Assembly: GCA_035578175.1 (NCBI GenBank)
Contig: JAQMRL010000001.1
Span: forward strand, 378,143,220-378,207,219
DNA: 64,000 nt
Direction: 5' to 3'
DNA from: Catonia carolina
Taxonomy: Eukaryota > Arthropoda > Insecta > Hemiptera > Achilidae
Below the pieces are notes generated by a model that worked only from the letters and a program-made list of their open reading frames with translations, had not been told where the DNA came from and did no database searches. Made by a program: the position numbers and the translations under genes. Positions 35,365-46,927 of this stretch are shown here, piece after piece (within the stretch, counting starts at the first letter, position 1; every line of letters begins with the position of its first letter).

Positions 35365-35489
35365 ACCAAATTCACAAGTAAGGTTCTGCCACGTGTCGTC
35401 GGCCCCGGTCGGCGACAATAGGGGGCACAACTGTAGGCTGTCTCAACCCCGAAAAGTTTCCATTGACCAAGAGCTAAATTTTATCTGAT

Positions 35490-36150
35490 ACGAGCAGTAC
35501 GAATGAAATATAAATTTGTTATCAGTAGCTACATAAGATTTATGGAAATAATCCAAAGTCTATAAATAATACGTAATACACCTTGTTTGTACCAAATTAT
35601 GTGTTACACCATAATTTGGATAAACCTAAGTAAAGGATGAGATTAGACGTCAAAAAATGTAAATAACATAGATAAGTTAGATGTTCATGCTAATCCTTTA
35701 CCCATTACTTCTCAAAAAGTAGGTCGTTTGTGGTAGTTCATTTTAGAAATTAAAAATATGAGTTCAAATAGGATTTTGCTTAACAGTGTAAGGTGTGATA
35801 CGAATATCTATGTTTTATACGTACGCCAAACATATTATTTACATACAATAGCTACATTTCCTTACAGTTGTAAGGAATACTTGAACTTTCAAAACACTTA
35901 AAAAAATTTTTTTATTACGTATTATATATTTTTGCTAATTTATTACCCATAATTACTGGCAAATTTTTATAATGAATTCTTTAAAACTAATTAACATTCC
36001 ACAATTTTTAATAGTAAATAAAATGAGAAAGTTACATATCTTAGAATAGAAAACTTAATAACTAATATAATAAAGCAAAGTACCTTTTGGAAACTTGTAT
36101 AAAACTATGAGGGCAAAATATGAACTCGTTATTTTATTCTTTTCAGTTTA
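35490..36150. other. AT-rich DNA, nothing identified
   Basis: The base composition drops back sharply to AT-rich just beyond the LINE 5' region. No feature recognised. Confidence 0.4.
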
Positions 36151-36154
36151 TTTA

Positions 36155-36250
36155 GCCGTATCAACAGCTTAGTCATTAAGGACTCCTTCGGATTAGAGAA
36201 CGGAGAGGTTGTAATTTTTAATAACCTTCCAGCCCCTAATTCAAATTAAA
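36155..36250 (-). mobile_element. SINE tail fragment, minus strand
   Basis: On the minus strand it reads TAATGACTAAGCTGTTGATACG then AATAAAC in shortened form, matching the tail of the SINE at 5694. The tRNA head is not recognisable. Confidence 0.5.
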
Positions 36251-36254
36251 GAAA

Positions 36255-37670
36255 AAAACTAAAACCGAAGACGTAATGAAACCCACGTCGCGATATTAAT
36301 ATTTTTTATACTTTGAATTTTCAAAGCAACTCTCTCCACAGAGTATTTTAAATAATTTTGTTTATGCTGTTATTTTGATAACAAAATTGAAAACTTGAGA
36401 TTATCAAATTCTGCTGCAAATTTTACTTGAGTAAGCGTATTTATAATAAAATTAAAAGAAGTTCTTTGGGAAAGTTTGTTATCAGAATTGTAATTTTACT
36501 GGTAGACCAGTAATGAAAAAAGTATTTATGTTTTATTCTAACGCTAACAATGTGTCATAGAAAACCCTTTTTCTTCTAGAATAAACTAAAAATAGGTGAC
36601 TGTGAATATAATGAAAATCATTCTACTTAAAACAACAAAATTTAGCACAATTTCAACGATAGAAGACTTACTATTCTATTGATCACTTTTTATTAACAAT
36701 AATTCAAAAATAACGTACGAAATTTAATATACACGAATATACGTAAAAGATCCATATAGTACTAAACAATTTGATATAAGCAATGTTCCGTAAAAATGTG
36801 TGCTATAGTTGAATGGGTTTTTTGTTAATTAACTATTAATTTATAATTTAACATACTAAGTAACTAATAATTTTTAGGTTTCAATAAATAAAGTATCTAC
36901 TTATTTTTTAAATAAAAAAATTTTCTGACAAGTTGTTGACCTTTTCAATATGTTTACTTATTTGAGTTTTATTTGTAATAGTATTAAATAAAATGATATT
37001 TTAATCTGAAAAGAGTAAAAATGCCATACACTGTAATAAATTGAAATAAAATAAAATACATTTCAAATTTTGTTCTCTAAGGTTTAACTTTAACTTTACC
37101 GTTTCTTGAAGAAACTACATTAAACTGGTCGAGTGGTTTAAACGCATATACCCGCTCCAATTTCTTCTAAAGTAAAAAATCATTCAGTTGATATGAACGT
37201 AAATTTTTCTAGATGAGAGAATTTATATTAACTGTCAAGGAGAGTTTTATGTTGTTCCAGTTTCAACTAGATCCAATACACTTTTTCGTTTATAATAATT
37301 TTTATTTTTAAATGAGCAAACGTATGAGTTTACTTTGGATAAAAATGTGTTATCACAAAAATAAAACAGGTAATATAACTGTTCGTGTATATTATGCTTT
37401 GTTTAATTAAAAGACCGAATGCAATTAAATTTGAGTACTATATTAGCAGAAGTAGTAAGTAGTAGTAGTATTACATCAAGTACCATATTTTTGAAGTGGA
37501 ATTCTTTAAGAAAACCATCATACATAGCAAAGGCTTTTATATAGATTTGCTTGGTAAAACATTCTTACTGAGTACTATGCTAAAGTAATTCTTAAAGAGT
37601 ATTTCTTACTCTTAAAAAGCATTAAAAAGTATTTCCAGGATTAAAAGGGTTTACTACCCTTTCCAAGCCA
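36255..37670. other. AT-rich DNA, AGT repeat near 37450
   Basis: No gene seen. A short impure AGT trinucleotide run lies at about 37449-37470. Confidence 0.4.
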
Positions 37671-38560
37671 GGGGTTTAGTACTAGCTCCTAAGCCAAGGG
37701 ACCAGATAAGATTTCTGCTCTCTTCTTGCATTTTTCATTACTCATTTTATTGTATCACTCTTTGCCATCGAAATTAGTTTAATATGTACAAAAGTAGGTT
37801 GCAAAACAAATTTAAAAACTCTTCTAACGTAACCTTGGAAAATAACCGAATTGCTCAAACAAGCATTAAGTTTTACGTATTAAATATTTGTTTAAGAAAG
37901 TGTGCCCTTCCGCACACATTTTTCCCTATTTTTAAATTACACGTGTCAGATATTTTCAATACGACTCTACGCGCTCTGCTCTGTACCCAGTAAATTTTGA
38001 AGTACCGCAAGGCAGTGTGCTTATTTCACATCTATTCGTTCTTTACACATCTGACTTTCCCACAACTCGACAAACTACATTAGCTACCTTTGTAGACAAC
38101 AATGTTATCGTTGGTGCAACCTTAACTGCAGCAAGAACAACAATAAATTATGACGTGAAACACTGGAGGGTTAAAATTAACGAAACAAAATCTTCACATA
38201 TTACTTTTCCATTTAAAGAAGACACTTTTCCAACTGCGACTCTAAATTATAACATAATACCGAGATGAGAGACGTTAGGTACGTTGGTATTCACTTAAGA
38301 AAATAACTTACATGAAAAAAACACATCTATACTTTGTCCAACAGTTGGAAGATGCCAATACTTATATGCCCAGAGCGCTGTTACGTACTGTGTTAAAACC
38401 ATTGACTCACGCTATGAAAATAAAAGCTAATCTTATTGTAGGCTATATTACATTATTATTAACAAAATTACGTTTGAAATTAAAAATGTTTACGTTATTT
38501 TCTGAAATATATAAATATTATGTGACAGAATTGCTATTACATTATTGTAATTGAATACAA
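37670..38560 (+). pseudogene. Jockey-type LINE reverse transcriptase relic
   Basis: A broken plus-strand reading shows AKGPDKISA (finger motif KAPGPDxI) near 37690, then EVPQGSVLISHLFVLYTSDF at about 38000-38060, FVDN where the catalytic ADD should be, and VKINETKSSHITF, then DVRYVGIHLRK. Motif order is correct but the catalytic aspartates are lost and several frames are needed. An old, dead copy. Confidence 0.75.
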
Positions 38561-39340
38561 CTACGTATTTATACGAAAATGTACTTATTTAATCTTTTTT
38601 TTATATATTTTATATTTTTTGTCTTTCAAAATCTTTAGTTATCCATTTCATCTCCATAGGCTTGTAAATTCTATAAATGTTCTATTAATTTGTATTCTAT
38701 AATGTAACTTTTCAAAATTATTATAAAGTATTTCATTTCTTTTTAATCGAATATGGGGTCCGAACATTATTCTTTAAATAATAGTCACTTATCATTTTAA
38801 CTTAAGTTTAAATTACAATTACAACCAAAACTTATAAGTTATTAATTAAACACTAGGTATATTTGAAAGACAAATAGTAGCGGAGAGCGTAACTTATTGC
38901 TCTATACAATCAATTTTAAATTGGAATCACCTATCTTTACTACAGTCTCGAGTGACTATTGGATATGGTATAGACGAAATGTAAACAGTTGGGTATTAAG
39001 TTACGGCAACTGTATTGGTAGCTAGACAGAAACTCACGTATTTGCTGAACAATAAATTTATTATATTTACAGAAACAGTAATTTTAAAATCAAAGTATGA
39101 CCTTACGGGATCAGCTACTTACTGTGAACACACTGTGGGGATCAGCAAGCTTATCTTACATTGTCATCTTTCAGCGTCTACAGTCAAGGAGCCTTAGAAT
39201 TATTACTGACTAGCATAGACTGCGCGACTTCGCACACGAAACATTTGTAGGAACTAATAAAGTTTTTTTAAGTTAATAATATGTAACAGAAATTGTCTAG
39301 CTGCTAGATCGACTGTATATAAATACTCCAAGGTATCCAC
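38560..39340. other. AT-rich DNA with no gene seen
   Basis: Nothing recognised apart from scattered AATAAA-type motifs. Confidence 0.35.
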
Positions 39341-39344
39341 AGGC

Positions 39345-39575
39345 GCGTGTGAGCACACACACGCACACACACACACACACACACAAACACAAATTTTGAT
39401 AAATTCCTCCGCGTAGGTCTCTCGATCATCTCCCCTTTCAACTATCTATTTACAATAAGTATACACACGTACACACATACCACGTTTTGATAATTACCCC
39501 CGCGTACGTCTCTCGTCATTATCTAACCCCTTAATCTGCTTCAATAGCAATACCTACTCACACGCACACACATAC
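39345..39575. repeat. CA-linked minisatellite, about two units
   Basis: A CA microsatellite (39355-39393) leads into a unit with TTTTGATAAATTCCTCCGCG and GTCTCTCGATCATC. A diverged second unit (TTTTGATAATTACCCCCGCG, GTCTCTCGTCATTATC) follows, and another CA-rich run closes it at about 39555. Units are about 105 bases. Confidence 0.7.
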
Positions 39576-39599
39576 ACATACATATTTACGAAAATCTTC

Positions 39600-40296
39600 A
39601 TTAGAGCGCTTATGGTTATCATTTTTGAAAATTTAGAATGAAAATATTGGTGTGAATTTAAATACTAATATGCTGTCAAAATTTCATGAAATTCCATTCC
39701 GAAGTTTTGGAAATTAGCTCGCACAAAAAAAACACGCTTTAATTTTATAATATTATTATAGATTTACCGTGATTCATAACTAATGATGTAATTCACAGTG
39801 ACTTACCTACATTGTGTACACTGTTTTACTATAGATGAATTTCTACAACAACAAAATATACCAAGACTGACTTCAACACTACCAATCACTTTGAAAATTA
39901 ACATTTTTAGATAATAGTGACCGCTACCACAGAATAAAACGTTTTAAAATTTTAGACTTTCTGTACAGACAGAATTAAAATTATCAGCGACGACAACCAC
40001 CGATGAAATGTTTATTCTTTTAATTTTTTGTTAATTGACAATAATTTTTAATATTTTTATTTGTCATACACACATTGTACAATGCGGTAATCAAATTTTA
40101 GTATGATTCCTACATTCTGCTTAAATTCGTTAGGGCGGTTGGATCTAATACAACCAGGAAACAAAAGACGCGATGTGGCTTCGACGCGCACATTAGGCGT
40201 AATGCATGGCTCGTTAATGAATAGGTACGTTTGGATATTGGATAGGAACATACACATGGGATAAAACTGCAATTAGTGATAATTTTAGCAGTACTT
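39600..40296. other. Mixed DNA downstream of the possible first exon
   Basis: No clear coding region. The 71-codon minus frame at 40057-40272 has no known domain. If the exon proposed at 40299-40750 is real, this is the start of its intron. Confidence 0.3.
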
Positions 40297-40298
40297 AC

Positions 40299-40950
40299 GT
40301 AATTTTGAGTGCGTAGGTTTCCCAGGATGCTTCGATTAGGTAATGCCGTTGTACGAAGACACTAAACTGTTTGATAAGATCTGTACAGATTTCACACAAT
40401 AAACAAGTCACCAAAGGCACGTTAACAATATAAATGAAGCACTGCTAATACTTGAGTAATTACAGTTTAGGAAAACGGTTTGCAGGTTCACAACACGGGG
40501 TAACACAATTTCACAAGGTCCGGTAATCAGTTGAATGAAAAACAACATGAATAGTTCGTTGATTAATTGTACGCACGTTTTACACAGAATAGCTCGTTAT
40601 TTGGGGCCGTAATTACGAGTATTAACGGCAACATGGTATTGGAATGTCCAATGCGTTACATGAAAAGACGCCAGCATAGGCGGGCTGAGAGCGTCCGCTG
40701 AGACCGTGGTGCGCTGCACGACCGGCACGTTCGAGAGTTTTACTTGCAGTGAGAGAGAATCAGGAAGGAAGGAGCAATGGCGAAATGAGAGCAAGAAATT
40801 AGTCGAATTTTGCTATTGGCGGAGAGCGGGGCACGTGAGCGAGGATCACACATACGTAGAACTAATTAGTACAGTAATCAATACGAAATCAATATTAGAG
40901 ATTTAATCGAGCGGGAAGATCATATTCTAGAATGATCGACGGCGCGGGGT
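40299..40950 (-). promoter_or_regulatory. Possible host promoter and first exon
   Basis: This CpG-rich stretch matches no repeat in the window. On the minus strand it has an E-box CACGTG (40832-40837), a CCAAT box (40815-40819), and, 0.45 kb further on, the consensus splice donor C|GTAAGT at 40299/40298. No long frame is present between, so it would be a 5' untranslated exon, with coding exons at lower coordinates or outside. An LTR leader could look similar. The call is speculative. Confidence 0.35.
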
Positions 40951-40989
40951 ATTTGAACTTATTGTAATATTGAACACACATTGAAAATT

Positions 40990-41955
40990 TACGCATTAGA
41001 ATTTACCGGACACATACATTCACAGCAGATAATTTTTTTTATTGAAAGCGAATCGACAGGTAAACCGCTCTAAGGTATCGTACAAAAGAAGCTGTAGTAT
41101 TTTTTTAATAATAGCTTAATCTTGCTGTTATTAATCGCACTAAAAAGGAATGAATTCTTCGAGAGAAATCCCAACAGGTGCCATTTCAAGCAACGTTGTT
41201 TTTTTAATAAGCAACACCATTATTCTCTTAATTTAATTTTTCAATGTTTTCCAATTTAATAATAATAAAGGATTAAATAAAGGAAGTTTCTAAGCTTCGT
41301 TTGCCTACCTGCTAAACAATTATTTCATTCAGTTAAAAATAGTGACATCTTGTAACAATTTATTCTGGTTTTGTTAACAATAGAAGTCCAATTCTAATAT
41401 CTTGTTTTTTTCCAATTTTCATCACTTTTCTCAGGAAAATATTCTACGTATTGAGTGAAAAAATTAATGGCTCTTAACAACTGTTATTTTACATGAAAGT
41501 GTTACTTTTATGTTAGGCATCTTCAAACCTATGAGAAATCTAGTTCTAGGACCTATTTCATTGAGTTCTTCAGGTTAAATACCATAAGATGCCATCAAAT
41601 TTCATTATTGATTGAAGCTCTAATAGTTTTAATATTGCCTCACTTCACCGGGATAAGTGAATTCTACACGAAATCGTTCACCATCAACTCGGTAACGAAG
41701 TGTATTTGAACCTACGATTTTATGTGAATATTTATTAGTAGTTTTAGCTATACAATCTGCACGTGAGAGTTGGCCGTTGCATGTTGCATAACCTGTGTAG
41801 AATGTAACTTTAATATATAATGTTGATCCAAATGGTAATATTAAAAAATTATACTTGTGTACAAAGTTAAGCCCGTGTTAAAAGAGAGGTTGAGTAGGCC
41901 TACTTAATTTCTTAAATTTTAATAAGAGATGATGCCGAAGTAACCCTTAGCTTCT
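40990..41955. other. AT-rich DNA with no gene seen
   Basis: 41.64-41.77 kb is slightly GC-richer and contains a B-box-like AGGTTCAAATAC on the minus strand, a possible eroded SINE. Otherwise nothing. Confidence 0.35.
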
Positions 41956-41974
41956 GCGTGGTATTATTAGGATA

Positions 41975-42490
41975 CATCTTCTTCTTTTTCTTCTTCTTCT
42001 TCTTCTGCTTCTTCTTCCAACCAAGGGTTAGAGCGCAGTCTGTTCCGAACTCACATACAATAATTATAGTATATAGATGTAGTATATATGAACATATGTA
42101 TACAGATGATATTATCATCTATCTCTATCTTTTCCTAGGTCTACCGACATCTTTTTTACGTATTGGAGGATACCAGTGCACCTGCTTAGGTATCCTGTGA
42201 TCTGACATCCTTGCCATGTGCTGTCTCCAACTTTGACGATAATCCTTTATCTTTTCGTTCAGGCTGTAATACCCAATTCTGAAATACCATAAGATGCCTT
42301 CCTCATTCCTTATTCCTATTATTTTAATTCCTCATTCCTTATTCTTTTCAAGCGTATACACTCCTTAGTCTTTTGCGAAAATCTCATCTCTGACGTCTGG
42401 ATTCTCCGCTCTTGGGTTTTTTGTTGTTGTCCATGCCTCACTTCCGTACAGAACAACTAGATACATTATGTATACTGGAGGACACATTAT
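41975..42490 (-). pseudogene. RTE-type LINE C-terminal fragment with AAG tail
   Basis: Read on the minus strand in two or more frames: VLYGSEAWTTTKN, then RLKR-type residues, then QHMARMSDHRIP and RKKDVGRPRKR. This is the C-terminal order of RTE reverse transcriptases (YGSExW, then the HxxRMxxxRxP and GRPRxRW blocks), as in the better copy at 53.7 kb. It runs into a GAA/AAG repeat (41977-42017 on the plus strand as TTC), matching the simple-repeat tails of RTE elements. 5'-truncated. Confidence 0.75.
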
Positions 42491-42589
42491 TAGGATATAA
42501 ATGTTTATGATTCTTTCTCAAAAACTTGGTACTTCTCTTAGTTTTCAAATCGCAACAGTGACAATCTTGATCTTCATTGACTACTGTGT

Positions 42590-42715
42590 GTTAAAAAAGT
42601 GGGTTTAAACTCATTACCATTTTCAGAACCTGGTCGGGAATCAATCCCAGTAGGTAAATTCCTTGTTGTAGGCTATACCGCTAACCATTGTGCCACTTAT
42701 GTCACCACTGGAATT
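42590..42715 (-). mobile_element. tRNA-type SINE, minus strand
   Basis: On the minus strand AGTGGCACAATGGTTAGCGG is a good A box and GGGATTGATTCCCGACCAGG a B box in a paired arm. The body after TTCTGAAAATGG is short. Confidence 0.7.
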
Positions 42716-42719
42716 CTTA

Positions 42720-43520
42720 TATAACTAAATCAGAGTTTATTAATTAATTAATTAATTAAAATACAAACATATGTTCCCGTCTTTATTTTTTTAATTTTTT
42801 TTAGAATATTTAGATTTCGATACTTTACACAGTTAATTTACTAACAATAGAGTGAGGATAAAATGACTCTAAAAGTGTATTGGTTAAAGTTACATTGTCA
42901 TTAATTAGCTATTGTATCGAATAATTTTAAAATTAGATATCTAGTTCTAACTAGAACTTGCCTGGACTGATACGAAACCACATCGTTTCTGACCTAATAA
43001 CAACGAAAATATTGGTTTGAGTTTTTGACAAGCCATCTATCAAAATGTCAACAGGAAAAACAAATAATTCAGTTAACATACAGTACCAGAATTTTTGGTG
43101 CATAATTAAATAACTCTTGCAGTTTTTTTGAAGGATGTATCGTTTCTGTTTTGAAAAATAATATCGATATTTTTTTTTTGTATGAAACATGAGTACGCCT
43201 TAAATACGTTCTGTTAGATTGTTTTGGTTTGGAAATCTCGGTGGTTAATAACGATAAACCATATTTTGTTTTTGTTTGCAAAATTCAATTTTTGTCAATA
43301 ACTTTGCGCGTATCACAAAATAATATTTTATAGAAAATTCTTGAAACATTGTTTTTTTCAAGTTTGTGTTTTTCACTAGTTTCATTGTTAAATCATAATA
43401 AATTCTTCTTAAAACCATCAATGTAAAAATGGATTTTTTGTTACTTTCTTACCGTCACAGAAATTATAACATATTATCTTATTTAATACTCACAAATTAT
43501 CGCCTTATTGTAATAGTGGT
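42720..43520. other. AT-rich DNA with no gene seen
   Basis: A TTAA tetramer run at about 42739-42760. Short frames at 42.95-43.28 kb have no domain. Confidence 0.4.
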
Positions 43521-43524
43521 AACG

Positions 43525-43605
43525 GGTTAGATTGCCAAGTGAATGGCCCAATTCTTGATTCCCAGCTAGTGACTAAAAAGTTTGTCACTTTAAAACTCAG
43601 TACAC
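43525..43605 (+). mobile_element. Eroded tRNA-type SINE
   Basis: GTGGTAACGGGTTAGATTGCC resembles the A-box region and TTCTTGATTCCCAGC the B-box arm of the other SINEs, on the plus strand. The tail is not recognisable. Confidence 0.5.
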
Positions 43606-44860
43606 CGTTTCTTATAATAACTAACATATTTATTTATAACCAGTCCTTATTGGAACTTTAGAATCTACAGTTTATTAGATAGTAACTGTAGAAGATATAT
43701 ATTTACAAAAAAGTTTTTTATTTAGAGAACAGTCATTTTTACTTTAGTCGGAAATAAAAACCAAAAAATTCGAGTCGTTTTGCTTTTTTTATAATTAGAT
43801 TTGTTTATTCAGGCGGTTGTAGGAAATTTTCCTAAATATTATTTTTTCGCTTCCCAGAACAAATCTTAAAGAGAAACATTATTAACTGTAATAAGATTAA
43901 AGGCGTCTGCTGTTATTCTTTCTATGAAATCCTACAAAGTATTCAAAATATTTTTTAAACGGATGTTGTTAATAATGTTAAAAGAAATTCGTTATTCTAC
44001 ATAACTTGTTTTTTTACATATATTTTATTATAAAAATAATATATATTTTAGCCATACACGAGGTCTGTTTTGGCATTCAGAATCCGGATATTTTGTTTGT
44101 TTAAACATAAATCATATTAGCTGTGATCAATTTAAAAGAACAGAAAACTAACAGAAGTTATATATAAAAATAGCATACTGCAGTTAAATTTTGTATTTAT
44201 ATCATTTTACCACGAGTTAATATAAAAAATCATTCAAAAAGTTTTACCATGTTATTACAAATAAAATTAAAAGATTAAATATTCTATTCAAATTAATATT
44301 ATTATGTGTAGGTCTATATTTAATAATATACGTATCAATAACACTAGCAATAATGTACAGAACGAATTATGGATTTAAATTGGATTATGATACGGAAATA
44401 TTCATCTGAGTAGTTCGGTATTAAACAACGATGTGTATAAAAATTAAAATTTTATAAAAAAGTAATTTGAGAATGGTATGAGGAATTACGGGAAGGATAA
44501 AACAACCCCGGAATGGCTTGTTTCATCTTTTAATATTTCTTCCTCGTTTTGTATAAATGTGTCGAACAAATAATCCTGTATTCCTTGGACAGTACAACAC
44601 AACATACCCACACTGCTAAAATATGGAAGATACAACAACAAAAACAACACAGAAAACTGTACAAACAGAAAAAGTTTTGAGTGGTTAATTTTTTTTTTTT
44701 TTGTTACACCGCTTCAGTATTCTCGAAAAACAACTATTTTTATATTTTCGATAGCTGAGTAGTTGTTGTTTGGTTAAGAAATATCAAATGGTTTGGTGTT
44801 GTAATAAAAAAACTCTATCCTTGAAATACAGCCATAAAAATTATAATTTAACAATTGTAA
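43605..44860. other. AT-rich DNA with no gene seen
   Basis: Nothing recognised. Confidence 0.4.
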
Positions 44861-45851
44861 TACAGTAGAGCGTCAGTTATCCGAACTAATTGAGACCAGA
44901 GCGGTTCGGACTATCAAACCCGCTAAGTACTGTAATTTGATACACTGTACCTTAACAATGTAATACTATAACCTAAATGTTTAATAGGTTAATAAAGACT
45001 AACATACAATTTAGTATAAAAAAACTTAGTATAAAAATAAATTAATTGCATTTTATTGCATTTATTGCAAACGCAGAGAAGTACTTAAGATTATAACAAA
45101 ATATTTTCATAGCTAAGAACACGCTCCATCCTTTCAAACAGAAAAAAAATTAACAAAACCGGTTCATCCGTTTGGGAACTACGATGTCACAGACAGATAC
45201 AAATTTGTGATTTTGTTTTTTTTAAGATTGCAGACTTAATACGCTTTTTAGAGCAAAAGTGTATAAATAATTAAAGTTGTAGAACTTTAAAACCTACTAG
45301 GTTTAGTTCAAATATTTTTTGTAGAATGCTCAGTTTAGCTGCAATTAGCAATTTTCTGTTTTCTTTTTATAGCTAAGAACACTCTCGATTAAGTCACCTT
45401 TCAAACAAAAAAAAAATACTAAACCAAAATCGATTCATCTGTTTTGGAGCTACGATGCCAAAGAAACGCAGTTAAACTTATTATGCCTCTCTTTTCCGCC
45501 AGACGTTAAAACAAACGAATAAATACAGAAATTTAAAACTATTACATTAACGAAAACCCTACGGTAAAATTCTTTCCGAAATATTTTTAACGCAATTTTA
45601 TATACTATACAGTAATGTATAAAAAATTGAAATTTATTTTCAACTAAGATCGAACTTTTGTAGCAAGTAGACTATATTTATCATTCTTTTTAGTAACAGT
45701 GGTTGAACAGCACTAAATTCAGGTCCATGTTCTTACGATAGCATTGTGGTTTCTAGCGTGTAGTTTCTGTAGTTTCTGCGTGAATTTATGTATTTTTTCC
45801 ATCGGTGGTGGTTCGGATGACTGACGTTCGGATAATCGACGCTCCTGTGTA
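44861..45851. mobile_element. pogo/Tigger-like element with inner insertion
   Basis: Ends CAGTAGAGCGTCAGTTATCCG (from 44863) and, reverse-complemented, CACAGGAGCGTCGATTATCCG (ending 45849) match closely and are flanked by TA. An inner CGGTTCGGA/TCCGAACC pair extends the similarity. No transposase remains. A foreign repeat at 45108-45510 lies inside. Confidence 0.75.
45108..45510 (+). repeat. Widespread insect repeat module, two arms
   Basis: Two ~105-bp arms (45111-45215 and 45371-45478) share ATAGCTAAGAACAC, CACCTTTCAAAC and GAGCTACGATGCCA-type blocks. Between them, 45216-45360 resembles the ~150-bp internal module of family A. From memory, the arm sequence is very common in unrelated insect orders; this needs a search. 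Confidence 0.6.
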
Positions 45852-46925
45852 TTTAGAAGCTCTCATTTTCTGTATATAAAAATGTGAAAGCTCTCATACA
45901 GTGACTGATTAGCTGAATAACTCATGATTTGTTCTTAAACGACCCTATCACAAAGAGAATATTTTTTTAACTTTAATTTTGAATCATTAACTGTACTATA
46001 GAGAACAACCAAAGATGAGAGAGCATTGATATTACATTAAAATTAACAAGAACCGGCACGAATTTAAAATACAACATTCAGCAGAATGGCAATTATCAAA
46101 AAAATATACTTATAAAAAAATTATTAAAATAAAAAAGTTCATATTGTTCAAGAAAAGTTTATTACCAATAGTAACATTTTAAAAACAAAAACAAAAATCA
46201 CATCTAATTTTAGTACCAATTTAAGTTTAGTACCAATAGTAACATTTTAAAAACAAAAATCACATCTAATTTTTTTCCACATTTATCTTTTTCGACTAGG
46301 TATACATAAACAATGCAGTAAGAATTGAAGAAGATCTCTGCTCCATCATTTTTTTCTAATGAAGCCTGGTGGATTTGTCATGTCACTGAGAAAATATTTA
46401 ATCGACATAATTGTTTCTTAGAGTTTAAATAGAAAAACTAAAACATTTTAAGTTTGACCTGATAATAACACTTCTGAATTTAATTACTGATAGGCCTACT
46501 GAGGAATAGTAAAGTATTTAATGAATTTGGAACTCAATTGTAATAGTTGAAAAAATGTTAAATCAAACAAACCAAAAAATCATAAAAGTTGGCTTTTATA
46601 CTATTAAAGTGACAAATAGGAAAGTAAAGCGTGGAGTGAAATCGTTAAAAACAATTAATCAATTTTTAATGCATTTCTCTGAGACTAGAAATAAACTCTC
46701 ATTAAGTGCGAAAAAAATTGCTAGTATTATACGAATTACAAAGACTCTAATGACAAAGTAATTAAATATAAATAATTTTTAAATCTAAACAATTATTTAG
46801 ACAACTCTACCATAAATCGAATGAAGAGCTCTCTGTAACGAGTTAAGAGTTCTTTCATATTCGTTTTGCTGTACAAGAATCAACCAACAACCGACTTGAT
46901 GGTTTTGAAGCTTTTAAAGTTACAA
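45852..46925. other. AT-rich DNA with a short direct repeat
   Basis: The phrase AGTAACATTTTAAAAACAAA occurs twice, at about 46170 and 46227, 57 bases apart. The 68-codon frame at 46555 has no domain. Confidence 0.4.
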
Positions 46926-46927
46926 AG

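Larger units (their letters stand above)
30114..35480 (-). mobile_element. Near-complete Jockey-type LINE
   Basis: About 5.4 kb on the minus strand with 5' region (about 34.53-35.48 kb), ORF1, ORF2 and a ~500-bp 3' untranslated region ending in a short A-rich tail (GGAAAAAAAC at about 30114-30123, minus). Both ORFs are open. GC content is much higher than in the flanks. The Jockey assignment comes from the two-ORF layout, the PRE_C2HC-type ORF1, an apurinic endonuclease and the absence of RNase H. I found no target duplication, so both outer ends are estimates. The youngest-looking element in the window. Confidence 0.85.
34534..35480 (-). promoter_or_regulatory. LINE 5' untranslated region
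   Basis: About 950 bp upstream of ORF1. The part nearest ORF1 (34.53-34.80 kb) is AT-rich; 34.80-35.47 kb is GC- and CpG-rich. It contains open frames on both strands without any known domain, which I treat as chance frames of GC-rich DNA. TATA-like boxes occur on the minus strand near 34890 and on the plus strand near 35010 (TATTTAAA). Jockey elements normally use internal promoters here; that this one does is inferred. The histone-type stem-loops lie at its far end. Confidence 0.6.

Noticed and set aside
35464..35475. U7-binding downstream element (CAAGAGCT) for the histone-type stem-loops
   Set aside because: It is about 100 bases after the last stem-loop, far beyond the usual distance, and so short that chance is likely.
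30114..35480. Bacterial or other contaminant because of the GC shift
   Set aside because: The content is a typical insect Jockey-type LINE in continuous AT-rich insect DNA.
34970..35488. 172-codon plus-strand frame across the stem-loops, and the 135- and 113-codon minus frames
   Set aside because: They lie in the GC-rich LINE 5' region on both strands with no domain, and are expected by chance where stop codons are rare. In particular none resembles a histone, so no histone gene is called.
41958..42200. Lysine-rich or phenylalanine-rich small proteins at the TTC/GAA tract
   Set aside because: They are translations of the simple-repeat tail of an RTE fragment.
45108..45510. CRISPR-like array from the repeated arms
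   Set aside because: Only two diverged arms with a 155-bp spacer related to a transposon, in a eukaryotic genome.
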